Shown in pieces: positions 33,557 to 45,189 of a stretch of DNA of 64,000 nt; the first letter of the stretch is position 1, and every line of letters begins with the position of its first letter. Below the pieces are notes generated by a model. That model did no database searches and was not told where the DNA came from. It saw only the letters and a program-made list of their open reading frames with translations. Position numbers and translations under genes: made by a program. Source of the stretch: Glycine soja (taxonomy: Eukaryota > Streptophyta > Magnoliopsida > Fabales > Fabaceae); NCBI RefSeq assembly GCF_004193775.1, contig NC_041005.1:17517865-17581864 (forward strand). Reading direction: 5' to 3'.

Positions 33557-36500
33557 ATGGCCTCAACAAACTTCTTATTCCCAGAAGGAAATTCAATAAA
33601 TAGGCCTCCTATTTTTAATGGAGAGGGTTACCACTACTGGAAAACCCGAATGCAAATATTCATTGAGGCAATAGACTTAAACATTTGGGAAGCCATAGAA
33701 GTAGGACTTTATGTACCCACCATGGTGGCTGGAAATGCAACAATAGAAAAACCTAGAGAAGAGTGGACTGAAGATGAAAGAAGATTAGTCCAGTACAATT
33801 TAAAGGCTAAAAACATCATTACTTCTGCCCTAGGAATGGATAAATATTTTAGGGTTTCAAATTGTAGGAGTGCTAAGGATATGTGGGACACTCTACAAGT
33901 TACACATGAGGGCACAACTGATGTTAAACGATATAGGATAAATACTTTAACTTATGAGTATGAATTGTTTAGGATGAAGACAAATGAAAGTATACAAGAT
34001 ATGCAAAAAAGATTCACGCATATAGTTAATAATCTTGCATCATTAGGAAGAATATTTCCAAATGAGGATCTCATAAATAAAGTGTTAAGATGTCTAAGTA
34101 GAGAGTGGCAACCAAAGGTAACAGCCATTGCAGAATCTAGAGATTTGTCTATTATGTCTCTTGCTACACTATTTGGAAAATTACAGGAACATGAGATGGA
34201 GTTGCAAAAACTAAATCAACATGAAGAAAATGATAATAAGAAGAAGGGAATTTCTCTTTAAGCCTCATCTTCAATCCAAGAAGAAAATGATATGGAAGAT
34301 TCAATTGACTTGGATGAAGATGAAGAACTTAGTTTCTTTGTCAAAAGATTCAACAAATTTCTTAGGATGAGAGAAACTCAAAGAAAACAAAACTTCAAAC
34401 CTAAAAGAAGGATTGAAGAATCATCTCCAACTCCAAGATGCTATGAGTGCAATCAACTCAGACATTTGAGGGTTGATTGTCCAATCTTTAAGAAAAGAAT
34501 GGAGAAGTTCGAAAACAAGAACATTGGAGAAAAGAAGGCAAAGAAGGCCTACATCACATGGGATGATAACGACTTAGAATCGTCTGATGATTCTGAAAAA
34601 GAAGTGATTAATCTATGTCTAATGGGCAAAAACTATGAAAGCGACGAAGAGGTAACATCTTCTAACAAATCTATTTCTTTTGATAAGTTACAAGATCCAT
34701 TTGCTGAATTACATAGTGAATCTATTAAACTTGCAAAACTTGTTTCTTCATCTAAGAAAACTATTTCAGATTTAGAAAAAGAGATTTCAAAGTTAAATAA
34801 AGAGTTAGATCATCTTAAGTCTGAAGTTTCAATCTCTAAATCAAGTGATAAAGTTCATGCTTCTACTATGACTATTGAAAAAGAAAATTCATGTGAATGT
34901 TGCAGTAAATATGTAGAAGAAATTAAAAATCTGAAAAACTCACTTGCCAAATTTTCAAGTGGCAAAAACAACCTAGATAATTATATTAGGAAAACAAAGA
35001 TGTATTTTTGATAAAGCAGGGATTGGATATAAATCAGAAAAACAAAAAAAGTTTTATAAAAATTTCTTTTCTTCCACACAAAAATATAATTCTCCTTTCA
35101 TTACATGTTTTTACTGTGGAAGAAAAGGGCATGGCATATCTACATGCTATTTTAGGAAAAAATGCAATAATATTAAAATAATTTGGGTCCCAAAAGGATC
35201 CGTTATTCACACTAACACTCAAGGAACCAATAAAGATTGGGTACCTAAGTCACAATGTTGATCTTGTAGGAACCCTTGAGGAAAAAGTGGTACATAGATA
35301 GCGGGTGCTCAAAACATATGACAGGAGATGCATCAAAGTTCACACATATCTCTCCCAAGAAAAGCAGGCATGTAACTTATGGTGACAACAACAAAGGTAG
35401 AATTCTTGGAGTTGGAAAAATAGGTACAAATTCTTCAACCTCCATTGAAAATGTTCTACTTGTTGAAGGTCTTAAGCACAGTCTGCTTAGTGTTAGTCAA
35501 TTATGTGATAAAGGTTATATGGTATCATTTGATTCTAAAAATGTGTCATTGAACATGGACATGACACAAATATAAAGCATATAGGGTTTAGAGTCAATAA
35601 TGTTTACATGATAGACTTAAGTCAAAAACTAGGTGATAATCAATGTTTTCTTAGCAAAGATAATGATCCATGGCTATGGCATAAAAGGATTGCTTATATT
35701 AACATGGAACACTTGAACAAATTAATTACAAAAGATTTAGTTGTTGGTTTGCCAAAACTAAAATTTAAAAAAGATAGACTATGTGATGCATGCCAAAAGG
35801 GAAAACAAACTAGAGTTTCCTTCAAATCCAAAAACATTGTTTCAACTACCCAACCTTTACAATTACTACGCATGGATTTGTTTGGCCCTTCTAGAATCAT
35901 GAGTTTTGGAGGAAGTTACTATGCCCTTGTTATAGTTGATGATTATTCTAGATACACTTGGACACTATTTATCACTCATAAGAATGATGCATTTCAAGCA
36001 TTTAGGAAACTTGCAAAAATAATTCAAAACAAGAAAAATCTCAAAATTATATCTATTAGGAGTGATCATGGGGGTGAATTTGAAAATAAAGAATTTGAAT
36101 TATTTTGTGATAAGCATGGCATTGAACATAACTTTTCTGCACCTAGAACCCCTCAACAAAATGGAGTTGTTGAAAGGAAAAATAGATCTTTTGAAGAAAT
36201 TGCTAGAACCTTATTAAATTACACTCCTCTTCCAAAATATTTTTGGGCTGAAGCCGTTAATAATGCATGCTATATCATGAATAGGGCTTTAATAAGACCC
36301 ATTTTAAAGAAAACTTCATATGAACTGTTTAATGGTAGAAAACTCAACATTTCACACCTTCATGTTTTTGGTTGCAAATGCTTTGTATTAAACAATGGAA
36401 AAGAAAAGTTAGGAAAGTTTGATGCTAAGTCAGATGAAGGAATTTTCCTCGGTTATTCCTTGCATAGTAAAGCTTATAGAATATATAATAAGAGAACTAT

Positions 36501-38286
36501 GACTATTGAAGAATCTATTCATGTTTCCTTTGATGAGTCTAATGTTATTCCTCCAGGAAAGGATATTTTAGATGATATTGCAGAATCTTTAGAGCAAATG
36601 CATATTTATGGACAAGATTCTAAAGGAAAAGGAAAATGAAGCAATGAAGATCCTCCAGTAGAAGCCAAATCAAATGATGAACTTCCGAGTGAATGGAAAG
36701 CTTCAAGAGATCATCTCCTTCACAACATTATTGGTGATATCTCAAAAGGGGTAACTACTAGACATTCTCTTAAAGATTTATGCAATAATATGGATTTTGT
36801 GTCTATGATTGAACCTAAAAATTTAAATGAAGCCATAATAGATGATCATTAGATAGTTGCTATGCAAGAAGAACTAAATCAGTTTGAGAGAAACAATGTG
36901 TGAGAACTAGTAGAGAAACCTGAAAACTACCCCATCATAGGAACAAAGTGGGTATTTAGAAATAAGTTAGATGAACATGGCATAATAATTAGGAATAAGG
37001 CTAGATTAGTTGCAAAAGGGTATAATTAAGAAGAAACATATGCTCCTGTTGCAAGATTAGAAGCCATTAGAATGCTTTTAGCATATGCATCCATAATGAA
37101 TTTTAAGCTTTATCAAATGGATGTTAAAAGTGCTTTTCTAAATGGCTTAATTCAAGAAGAAGTATACGTAGAACAACCCCCAGGTTTTGAAATCTCAAAT
37201 AAGCCAAATCATGTTTATAGATTGAAAAAGGCTCTTTACGGTTTGAAACAAGCCCCTAGGGCATGGTATGAACGTCTAAGCAAATTTCTTTTAGAAAAAG
37301 AGTTTTCTAAAGGAAAAGTGGATACCACACTATTCATAAAGAGAAAGCATAATGATATTATGTTGGTTCAAATATATGTTGATGATATAATCTTTGGATC
37401 CACTAATGATTCACTGTGCAAGGAGTTCTCTCTTGATATGCAAAGCGAATTTGAGATGTCGATGATGAGAGAACTAAATTACTTCCCGGGGTTACAAATA
37501 AAGCAAACTAAAGTAGGTATTTTCGTCAACCAAGCAAAATACTGCAAAGAATTTATCAAAAGATTTGGGATGGAAAGTGCAAAGCACATGGCTACACCTA
37601 TGAACACTGGTTGTTACTTAGATAAATATGAATTTGGTCAATCTATAGACATGAAACAATATCGAGGTATGATCGGATCTTTTCTCTATTTATTTGCTAG
37701 TAGACCAGATATCATGTTTAGTGTATGCATGTGTTCTAGGTTTCAATCCAACCCCAAACAATCACATTTGAGTGCAGTAAAAAGGATCATAAGATATCTA
37801 TTAGGAACAATCAATTTAGGATTATGGTATCCTAAGAAATCAACATGTAACTTAATAGGATACTCTAATTCTGACTTTGCCAGATCCAAAACTGATAAGA
37901 AGAGCACAAGTGGGACATGTCAATTTATTGGATCTGCTCTTGTATCATGGCATAGTAAGAAACAAAATAATGTTGATTTATCTACTACTAAAGCGGAATA
38001 TATTTTTGCTGGCAGTTGCTGTGCCCAAATTTTATGGATGAAGCTATAACTATCTGACTATGGAATCCTTCTTGATCATATACCCATTAGGTGTGACAAT
38101 ACAAGTGCAATCAATCTATCCAAAAATCCAATACAACACTCTAGAACCAAGCATATAGAAATTAGGCACCATTTCTTAAGAGATCATGTTCTGAAGGGAG
38201 ATTGTGCTCTAGAATTTGTTGATACAAAGAATCAGCTTGTTGATATCTTTAAAAAACCTCTCTATGGAAACATTCTTTGCCATTAG
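33557..38286 (+). pseudogene. Sirevirus gag-pol, degenerate
   Basis: Gag begins at ATG 33557 and is interrupted by TAA at 34259-34261, continuing in frame to 35011. Its first zinc knuckle is CYECNQLRHLRVDC; the second, CFYCGRKGHGISTC (about 35108-35150), lies beyond a frameshift near 35005. Protease keeps its Asp (WYIDSGCSKHMTG, 35285). Further frame changes fall near 35260 and 35575. From 35608 to 38286 one frame holds integrase (CDACQKG, RMDLFGP, RSDHGGEF, NGVVERKN, so D-D-E is intact), RT with [10 protein letters not shown] (about 37370) and RNase H. It is cut only by stops at 36637, 36850, 36901, 37027 and 38047. In the pre-integrase zinc region the second His appears to be Tyr (KRIAYINM). 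Confidence 0.92.
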
Positions 38287-38420
38287 GAGAGAATTAGGCC
38301 TCTTAGATGTTAGTGATTTGGATAAATAAGGATTGATTGGTTGATTGAAACATTCGTGTTTAATGATTGCTTGAGTTTGATGTTTTAAATTTCCCCACAC
38401 TTTGGCTTTTTGATATTTCC

Positions 38421-38590
38421 AAAGGGGGAGAAAAACGAGATTAGAAATCAAGAGATACATTTCAAAAAAATTAGGAATAATCTCCAAAAGAAAGGGGGAG
38501 TATAATCTCCAAAAGAAAGGGGAAGTTTTTTTTTTTTTGTATACTATTATCTTGATTTCAGGAGTTGTCATCATCAAAAAAAGGGGAGAT
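38421..38590 (+). promoter_or_regulatory. Repeated polypurine tracts before the Sirevirus 3' LTR
   Basis: AAAGGGGGAG at 38421-38430 and 38491-38500, GAAAGGGGAAG at about 38515-38525, and AAAAAAAGGGGAGAT ending at 38590 directly against the LTR. Only the last is at the correct place to prime plus-strand DNA. Multiple tracts here are a known Sirevirus trait. Confidence 0.85.
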
Positions 38591-39747
38591 TGTAGAAGCA
38601 AAGCTTCAAGAATTATTTTGATGATGCCAAGGAATTTCAAAGATCATTCAAGATGTATTTCAAGGATGAAGAAAGCAAGATGTCAAGCAAAAGCAAAGAG
38701 ATCAAGATAAGAATTTAGATAGACTATTAGAAAAGATTTTGAAAAGCACAAATGTTTGGCCAAGAGGATTTTCTTTCAAAACCTTTTTATTCTAAAGATT
38801 TCTCTCTGGTAATCGATTACCAGAGGTTGTAATCGATTACCAGTGGCCACAAAGCTTTTTGGAAATGTTTTCAAAGTTATTTTCAAAGTTTTCAAAGCTG
38901 TAATCGATTACCAAAACTATGTAATCGATTACCAATGCTTTAAAACGATTAAAAATGATTTTGTAAGTGTGTAATCGATTACACATCATATGTAATCGAT
39001 TACCAGAGCTTTTGAACGTTGGACATTTGAATTTTGAATAAAAATAACTGTGTAATCAATTACGCCAATGCTGTAATCAATTACCAGAGAGGATTTTCGA
39101 GAAAATCTGCCAACAATCACAAATTTTCATTGGATTTTTGAATGGCCATCAAAGGCATTTAAATAGGTGACTTGGGCACGAATTTTCTTCAGAGTTTTCC
39201 CTGTTCACAAAAGGCATAATCCTCTCAAACAAAAATCTCTTATCTTCAAAAATTCCTTGGCCAAACACTTGTGTTACTCAATAAGGAATTGAGGGCTTCA
39301 TTGTAACATTTGTCTCTTTCAAGAGAGATCATTTCTTCTTCTTCTTCTTCTTACTTCTGAAAAAGGGCTAAGAGACTGTGAGTCTCTTGTTGTAAAGCAT
39401 CTGAACACAAAGGAAGGGTTGTCCTTGGGTGTTTCAGAAGGTGTAAAGGATTTGTGAGATAGTGGAACTCCCAAGCGAGTTTCTTGGGGACTGGACGTAG
39501 GCAACGGACTTTGCCGAACCAGTATAAAAATTGTGTTTGCACTTTCTCTTCCCTTAAACTCTTTTATTTATTGTTGCTTATTGTTTCTATTTAGTAAGTT
39601 TAATTTGAATTACTATTTAGGAATTTGTTTTAAAAGGAATCTTGGGACTTAGGTTAAAATCAAAGTAGAATTTTTAATTGGGGAATAGTTTGTGATATCT
39701 TAATTCAATCTCCCCTTCTTAAGATATCTGAGGCCACTTGTCTAACA
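38591..39747 (+). repeat. 3' LTR of the Sirevirus
   Basis: 1157-bp copy ending CTAACA at 39747 and followed by CATAA. It has one more palindrome segment than the 5' copy, and two of its palindromes have decayed by one base. Confidence 0.95.
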
Positions 39748-40760
39748 CATAATATTTCGCATCCTTAATTTTTATAATTTTTGTTTTGATTTTGCCTTCT
39801 AACAGATTTATCAACTCATTTTGTATATTATGCCTAAGATAATGGTTGTGAATTTCATCGTCTTTAATTTGACGAATATGTTCTTGCATGATTGGATCAA
39901 ATTCTACAATCATTTCAATTAGACTTAAAAAAATTTCATTAGCTTCTTGGTAGATCTTTTCATTTTTTCCATGGAAGGCTGTTATTTTTACCAAGGGTTT
40001 TAACAACTGCAATAATTCTTAACAACACATTTCTCCAATGTTCTCTGTCTCTATTTATTTGTTCTTGAACATGTTTGTCTATTGTTTTATTTTTTACCAA
40101 TCGCATTTCCAAATCAATTCATGCATTCATTTTAGTAATATGTTCATTCGTTATTTCATGACTCTTCAACTTAGCACTAAGATTTCTCCAATCTGTATTA
40201 CCTTCGTTAGCTAGTTTACTTGTACAAGAAATAACATTAAATAATTTGCAACAAAAATAAAAGACTCTATCCAAATCTCTAGAATAAATTAGTCATTTTC
40301 TTTCATATTTCTCTCCATTAGGCAATTTTTGAATGTAATTTGATGAAGAAAAGTGCCTATAATATTTATCCTTTGGGAAATCCATATCAGTAACTTTAAT
40401 AGGGTCATTTTCTACTAATAAATCTCTCAAAGTCGTATCAATATTCTTCCATTGGCTCGGATCATATATATTTTCAAAAGTAGAATCATCTAGTCTCCCA
40501 ATCTCCTCCTCGTTATCATGAGTTTGAGAATCAGAATTATAATTATCCTCATCACTAACTACTTCTTTATTGTTGCTTTCACCTATATCTAAATTGTTAT
40601 CTTGTTCATTCAAAGAGCACCCACCTCTATTTTCTAATTCATTTTTCTCATCAATTTTTATAAATTTATCCATAGCTCCTTTTTGTGATGCAATTAAAGC
40701 CTCGACTCTTCTCTTTTTCTGAAATTTTGAATAGCCTAATTTATATTTTCTAGTTGACAT
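39748..40760 (-). pseudogene. hAT-like transposase, N-terminal half
   Basis: The minus-strand ATG at 40760 opens a 155-codon frame with a basic start (STRKYKLGYSKFQKKRRVEA) and an acidic middle, then IYDPSQWKNIDTTLRDLLVE and MDFPKDKYYRHFSSSNY, typical of the TTF-type zinc-finger transposases that lead into a DUF4371 core. A stop follows at 40293, and the similarity continues in broken frames (HEITNEHITKMNA; QINRDREHWRNVLLRII) to the open piece at 39753-40012 (QEHIRQIKDDEIHNHYL, KIKDAKYYV). The rest is at 30900-32369. A possible right terminus reads GTAGGGCCGGCTTAAGGCCC on the minus strand near 41794-41813. Confidence 0.8.
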
Positions 40761-41991
40761 ACTTATTATATATATTTTTGTAAAATTAAAAATTATAATA
40801 TTTAAAACACTACAAAGATGAGTATATAAAATAAGAATGAGTTAAAACAATAAAACCTGATTCTGGTTGTCAAGAAAATAAACTTGATTGTAGTATCTTG
40901 AAGTCTCAAGTCTCTTTCTCTTCTTTGGTAAGTTCTTAAACTTAATTTCCAAATTCCAACCTTTTTGTTAAACCTGCATAAATTATTTTGAGATTAACCA
41001 TTATTCATTAATAAAACAATAAAAAATAAACTTATTTTAAGATCAATCTCACAGTTCATCAGGATTTGGGGTAGAAGCTTAATAATATATATAAAACTTA
41101 TCATTTGTCAATACAATAATGAGACTATTATTGTATGTATAAAGTTTTAGATTATTAAATTAACACTTTTCAATAGAAAAGACAATTATAATTTGATAAA
41201 GGAACATGTAAGTATGTAATAATTATCAACAAAAGAAAATTTGAGTAAATAAGGGTACGGTAAGTTCTATTTTTGGCTTTTACCTGATATTGACACGTTC
41301 AAACGGAAGAAATGTCAACTGCTCCCTCTACCCTCCAAATAGAGACACATACACATAAGAGATGAGAATAACCAAATAGGTATTGAGGAGCTATTGACTA
41401 ATGTGTCAAAGTGAAACAGTGAAACAATAATCAAATAAACTGAAGAAACAAGTAATAAGACCCAAAAGTATGAGAGATAGTGAGAAAAGAAGACAAAATC
41501 AGAATTGAATAGGAAGAGAATAAAGAGAATAGAAATAAAAGAAAAACTTTTGGATTTCTTTAGCTATTAAATATTAAATCTCTTTTTTTCTAAACAAAGC
41601 TATGATATTGGGAAGAGTTGTTGCTCATTAATTGTTACTTACGGTATCAATAAAAAGATTAACAATTACTTATAATATTTTAATTAAAATTTATTTTCAA
41701 ATATAATTTTACAATATTTTTTTTTTAAGTATATTAGTACTAAAAAAATTTTGGGGTCTTTTTTTTTCAGGCCTAAAGCTTTTGCTTGGGCTGCTTGGGC
41801 CTTAAGCCGGCCCTACAAACCAATATACTATTATGAAATTTCCACATACCCCACTTGGACTTCTTATTTAAGTGTTCCACTTGACTACACAAGTCAAAAA
41901 ATACTATTACTTGCTTATCATGATCCATATATGCAACCTGAAACTCTAAGTTTCTACCTGTGTAAGCAGAAAAAAAAAAAAAAAAAGGCTA
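40761..41991. other. Upstream flank of hAT remnant and of the transporter pseudogene
   Basis: AT-rich with a GC-rich patch at about 41760-41815 that may be the hAT right end. A 17-base A run at about 41970-41986 immediately precedes the transporter ATG. Confidence 0.4.
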
Positions 41992-44231
41992 ATGGCAGTT
42001 GGATTAGCTATAACAAGTGAAAGTGGATAAAACAATGGTAAGATAACCCTTTATGTTGTCTTGTCTAGCATGATGGCTGCCATGGGAGGTGTCATCTTTG
42101 GCTACGACATTGGAATAACAGGTGGGGTGACCACAATGGAGCCATTTCTTAAGAAGTTCTTCCACAAAGTGTACCTTAAGACGAAAGCAGATGACAAAGT
42201 CAGCAACTACTATGTGATAGCCAACTATTGACCTCTTTTACACCCTCTTTTTATATTGTTGGTCTTGTTACTTCCTTCTTTGCTTCTTATATCACCAAAG
42301 CCTTTGGTTGCAAGCCATCCATCGTAGCCAGAGATGCTGCATTTCTTGCTGGTACAACACTTGGAGGTGCAGCTTTTAATGTGGACATGCTCATATTTGG
42401 TAGACTTTTGCTTGGAGTTGGGGTAGGTTTTGCAAACCAGGTAGTTACTCTATTTTTCATATTTTTTTCTTCTTCATGTTTCTATAGCATAACAAGCATT
42501 TCAAATATTTTATAGAGCTTAAGATTCAACTGGAATCTAGCTAGACAATAGGTAACAAAAAAGAGAAGAACTTGAATTTAGGATATAACTTCTTTATTGC
42601 AAAGTGCATTTAGATTGTTAAAGATAAAAACAATAACCATTGATTATGATTTTTTTGTCAAACTATTCTCATGCTGGTATAGCTTCTAGGATCACTGCAT
42701 GATCTAAATTGTTAATCCATAAAGGGACAACTGGTAATTCTCATGCTTTCAAGAATGAGTAGGACTTATAGTAATGTCTATTATGTTGCCAACTTGCTCC
42801 AAACATCTCACAAATACATATAATTTCTTGGCAAATGCTAAAGATTGTCCTGAGGACGTTGGTTAAAAAACACAATTAATAAGCTTTTATGGTAAAAAAA
42901 TGCAATATTATATTAAAACACAAATTATTCGTTCCTTACTTTTTTAAGTAATTAGAATCATGATGCTCCATAACCAATGCCTTTTAGGCCCTTAATAACA
43001 AGGATTTGACTCATCCAAAGTGAGCAACTCATTTTAGGGAATAAAGTAAATAATCTTAGTCATTGATGAGAAAATCATCTATCAATATTACGTGCTCATG
43101 CACAACAAATTATGAATATGTTGGAAATATCAAAATTTTTATTCTCTCAACAACTGAAATTACTTTATTGCTTACTTTAGAGGAGTCAAATCCCAATAAC
43201 AAGACACTAATTTTTTAAATTTTGTGTACTGGTTTTGCAGGCAGTTCCTCTGTATCTTTCTGAAATGGCACTACCACAGCTAAGAGGGGCAATTAACAAT
43301 GGCTTCCAATTAAGCATCGGCATTGATGCTTTGTCTGCTAATCTAATAAACTACGGAACAGAGAAGATTGAAGGAGGTTGGGGTTGGCGCATGCCCCTAG
43401 CCATGGCAGCAGTTCCAGCCTTAGTCCTAACACTAGGTGCACTTTTCCTCCCTGAAACTCCCAATAGCTTAATCCAACGCAGCCATGACCATCAAAGAGC
43501 CAAGCTACTACTTCAGCGAATCTAAGGCACAGAAGAAGTGCAAGCAGAACTTTATGACCTTATTAAAGCAAGTTCTTCTTCAAAAACCAACAACAAAAAA
43601 TCTTTTAAGCTCATATTGAAAGGAAGATATAGGTCTCAGCTTGTGATGGCAATAGCAATACCATTTTTCCATCTAGTGACAGGGATCAATGTCATAGCCT
43701 TCTATGCCCCTTTGCTTTTTAGGACAATTGGGTTAGGAGAAAATGCATCACTGCTGTATGCTGTGCTGACAGGAGTGGTAGGTACTGGCTTAACATTCAT
43801 ATCAATGTTTATAGTGGATAAACTTGGAAGGAGAACCTTGTTTATGATTGGGGGCATTCAAATGTTTGTATCACAGTGTATAGTTAGAGGCATAATGGCA
43901 CTTCATCTCAAAGATCATGGTGGATTGAGCAAAGAATATGCTTTTGTTATTTTGGTTATAATATGCATATATGTTGTTGGGGTCATGGGAGCCACTAGGT
44001 TGGTTAGTACTAAGTGAGATTTATCCTTTGGAAATTAAATCAGCAGGGCAAAGCACCACAGTGGCATTGAGCTTTATTTTCACTTTCCTTGTTGGCTCAG
44101 AATTTTCTGTCCATGCTTTGCCACTTCAGGTGTGAGATTTTTTTTCTTCTTTGGAGGTTGGGTGGTGGTGATGACTATGTTTGTGTACGATTTCCTACCA
44201 GAGACCAAAAGTGTGCCACTTGAACAGATGG
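41992..44231 (+). pseudogene. Hexose/proton symporter (STP-like) pseudogene, main part
   Basis: This matches plant sugar transport proteins: 12-helix MFS carriers moving hexose with a proton across the plasma membrane. The reading begins at ATG 41992 (MAVGLAITSESG) but has TAA at codon 13 (42028-42030). Motifs follow in order: GGVIFGYDIGITGGV, GRLLLGVGVGFANQ, then an 800-bp intron (42441-43240; AACCAG|GTAGTT to TTTTGCAG|GCAGTT), [51 protein letters not shown] and VDKLGRRTLF. Breaks: frameshift near 42225, TAA at 43523-43525, frameshift near 43975, and loss of sequence near 44130. At 44231 it is cut by a Gypsy element; the last codons resume at 50655. Confidence 0.9.
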
Positions 44232-45189
44232 TGATGTAAGCTCCATTGGAGCTTGTAGGCCTAGGATCTTCTTCATCAATGGATTCCTTTACTTCTTGGA
44301 AGATGAATGGCAGCGGAATGGAGAAGGAAGAGAAAGAGGAGATGCCACTTCAAGGAGAAGATGAGTATAGAAGAAGCTCACCACCATAGGAGGCCATGGA
44401 TAAGAGCTTGGAGGAAGAAGGAGATGAATGAAGGGAGAGGAAGAGAAAAGCACGAAATTTTGTGCTCTAAAAGAGCTCTGAAATCTGAAGTTTAATTTTC
44501 AAATGATCAAAGTTAAAAAAATGCACATACATGATCTCTATTTATAGTCAAAGTGTCACACAAAATTGGAGGGAAATTTGAATTTCAATTCAAATTTCAC
44601 TTGAATTTGAAATTGAATTTGTGGAGCCAAACTTTGGAGCCAAAATTTCACTAATTATGATTAGTGAATTTTAGTTATGGTTCAGCCCACTAATCCAAGA
44701 TTCTCCACTAAGTGTGCTTAGGTGTCATGAGACATGTAAAGCATGAAGGACATGCACAAAGTGTGACTATATGATGTGGCAATGGGGTGTGGTAAACAAA
44801 TGCTCACCTCCCCCTCTAAAATTTAATTGGATTGGGCTTCTACCAATTCAATTAAATTTATTTCCAACCACACACATCAAATATTCACTTACTGCATATG
44901 AAATTACAAAACTACCCCTAATACAAAAACTAGTCTAGGTGTCTTAAAATATAAGGGCTGAAAAATCCTATACTTCTAGGGTATCCTACCTACATTATGG
45001 AGCCCTAAATACAAGGACCAAAATTAATGAAACCTTAATCTAATATGTACAAAGATAAGTGGGCTCATACTTAGCCCGTGGGCCCGAAATCTACCCTAAG
45101 GCTCATGAGAACCCTAGGGCCTTCTCTTGCATCTTTGGCCCAATCTTCTTGGAGTCTTCTATCCAATGCCCTTGGGGGGTAGGATTGCA
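44232..45189 (-). repeat. Left LTR of Gypsy 1 (3' LTR on its strand)
   Basis: On the minus strand it starts TGCAATCC and ends CTTACATCA. It carries a 12-13-bp segment that the other copy lacks, and lacks one that the other has. The small frames at 44307-44495 and 45059-45271 are LTR sequence, not genes. Confidence 0.92.

Larger units (their letters stand above)
32370..39747 (+). mobile_element. Full-length Sirevirus-type Copia retrotransposon, inserted in the hAT pseudogene
   Basis: Two LTRs (1137 and 1157 bp) start TGTAGAAGC and end CTAACA. The target duplication is CATAA at 32365-32369 and 39748-39752. Sirevirus features: large LTRs, a gag with two zinc knuckles and a coiled-coil-rich stretch, and repeated purine tracts (AAAGGGGGAG) before the 3' LTR. 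No envelope-like frame is present between pol and the 3' LTR (about 300 bp). LTRs differ by roughly 30 substitutions plus indels, about 2.7% by eye, the lowest here. Gag-pol is broken, so it is not autonomous. Confidence 0.95.

Noticed and set aside
36637..37029. Programmed readthrough or frameshift in Sirevirus pol
   Set aside because: Four different stop codons occur within 400 bases, which is decay and not a recoding site.
44307..44495. Basic 62-codon frame present twice (also 49772-49960)
   Set aside because: Both copies lie inside the two LTRs of Gypsy 1, so the duplication is explained by the LTRs and not by a conserved gene.
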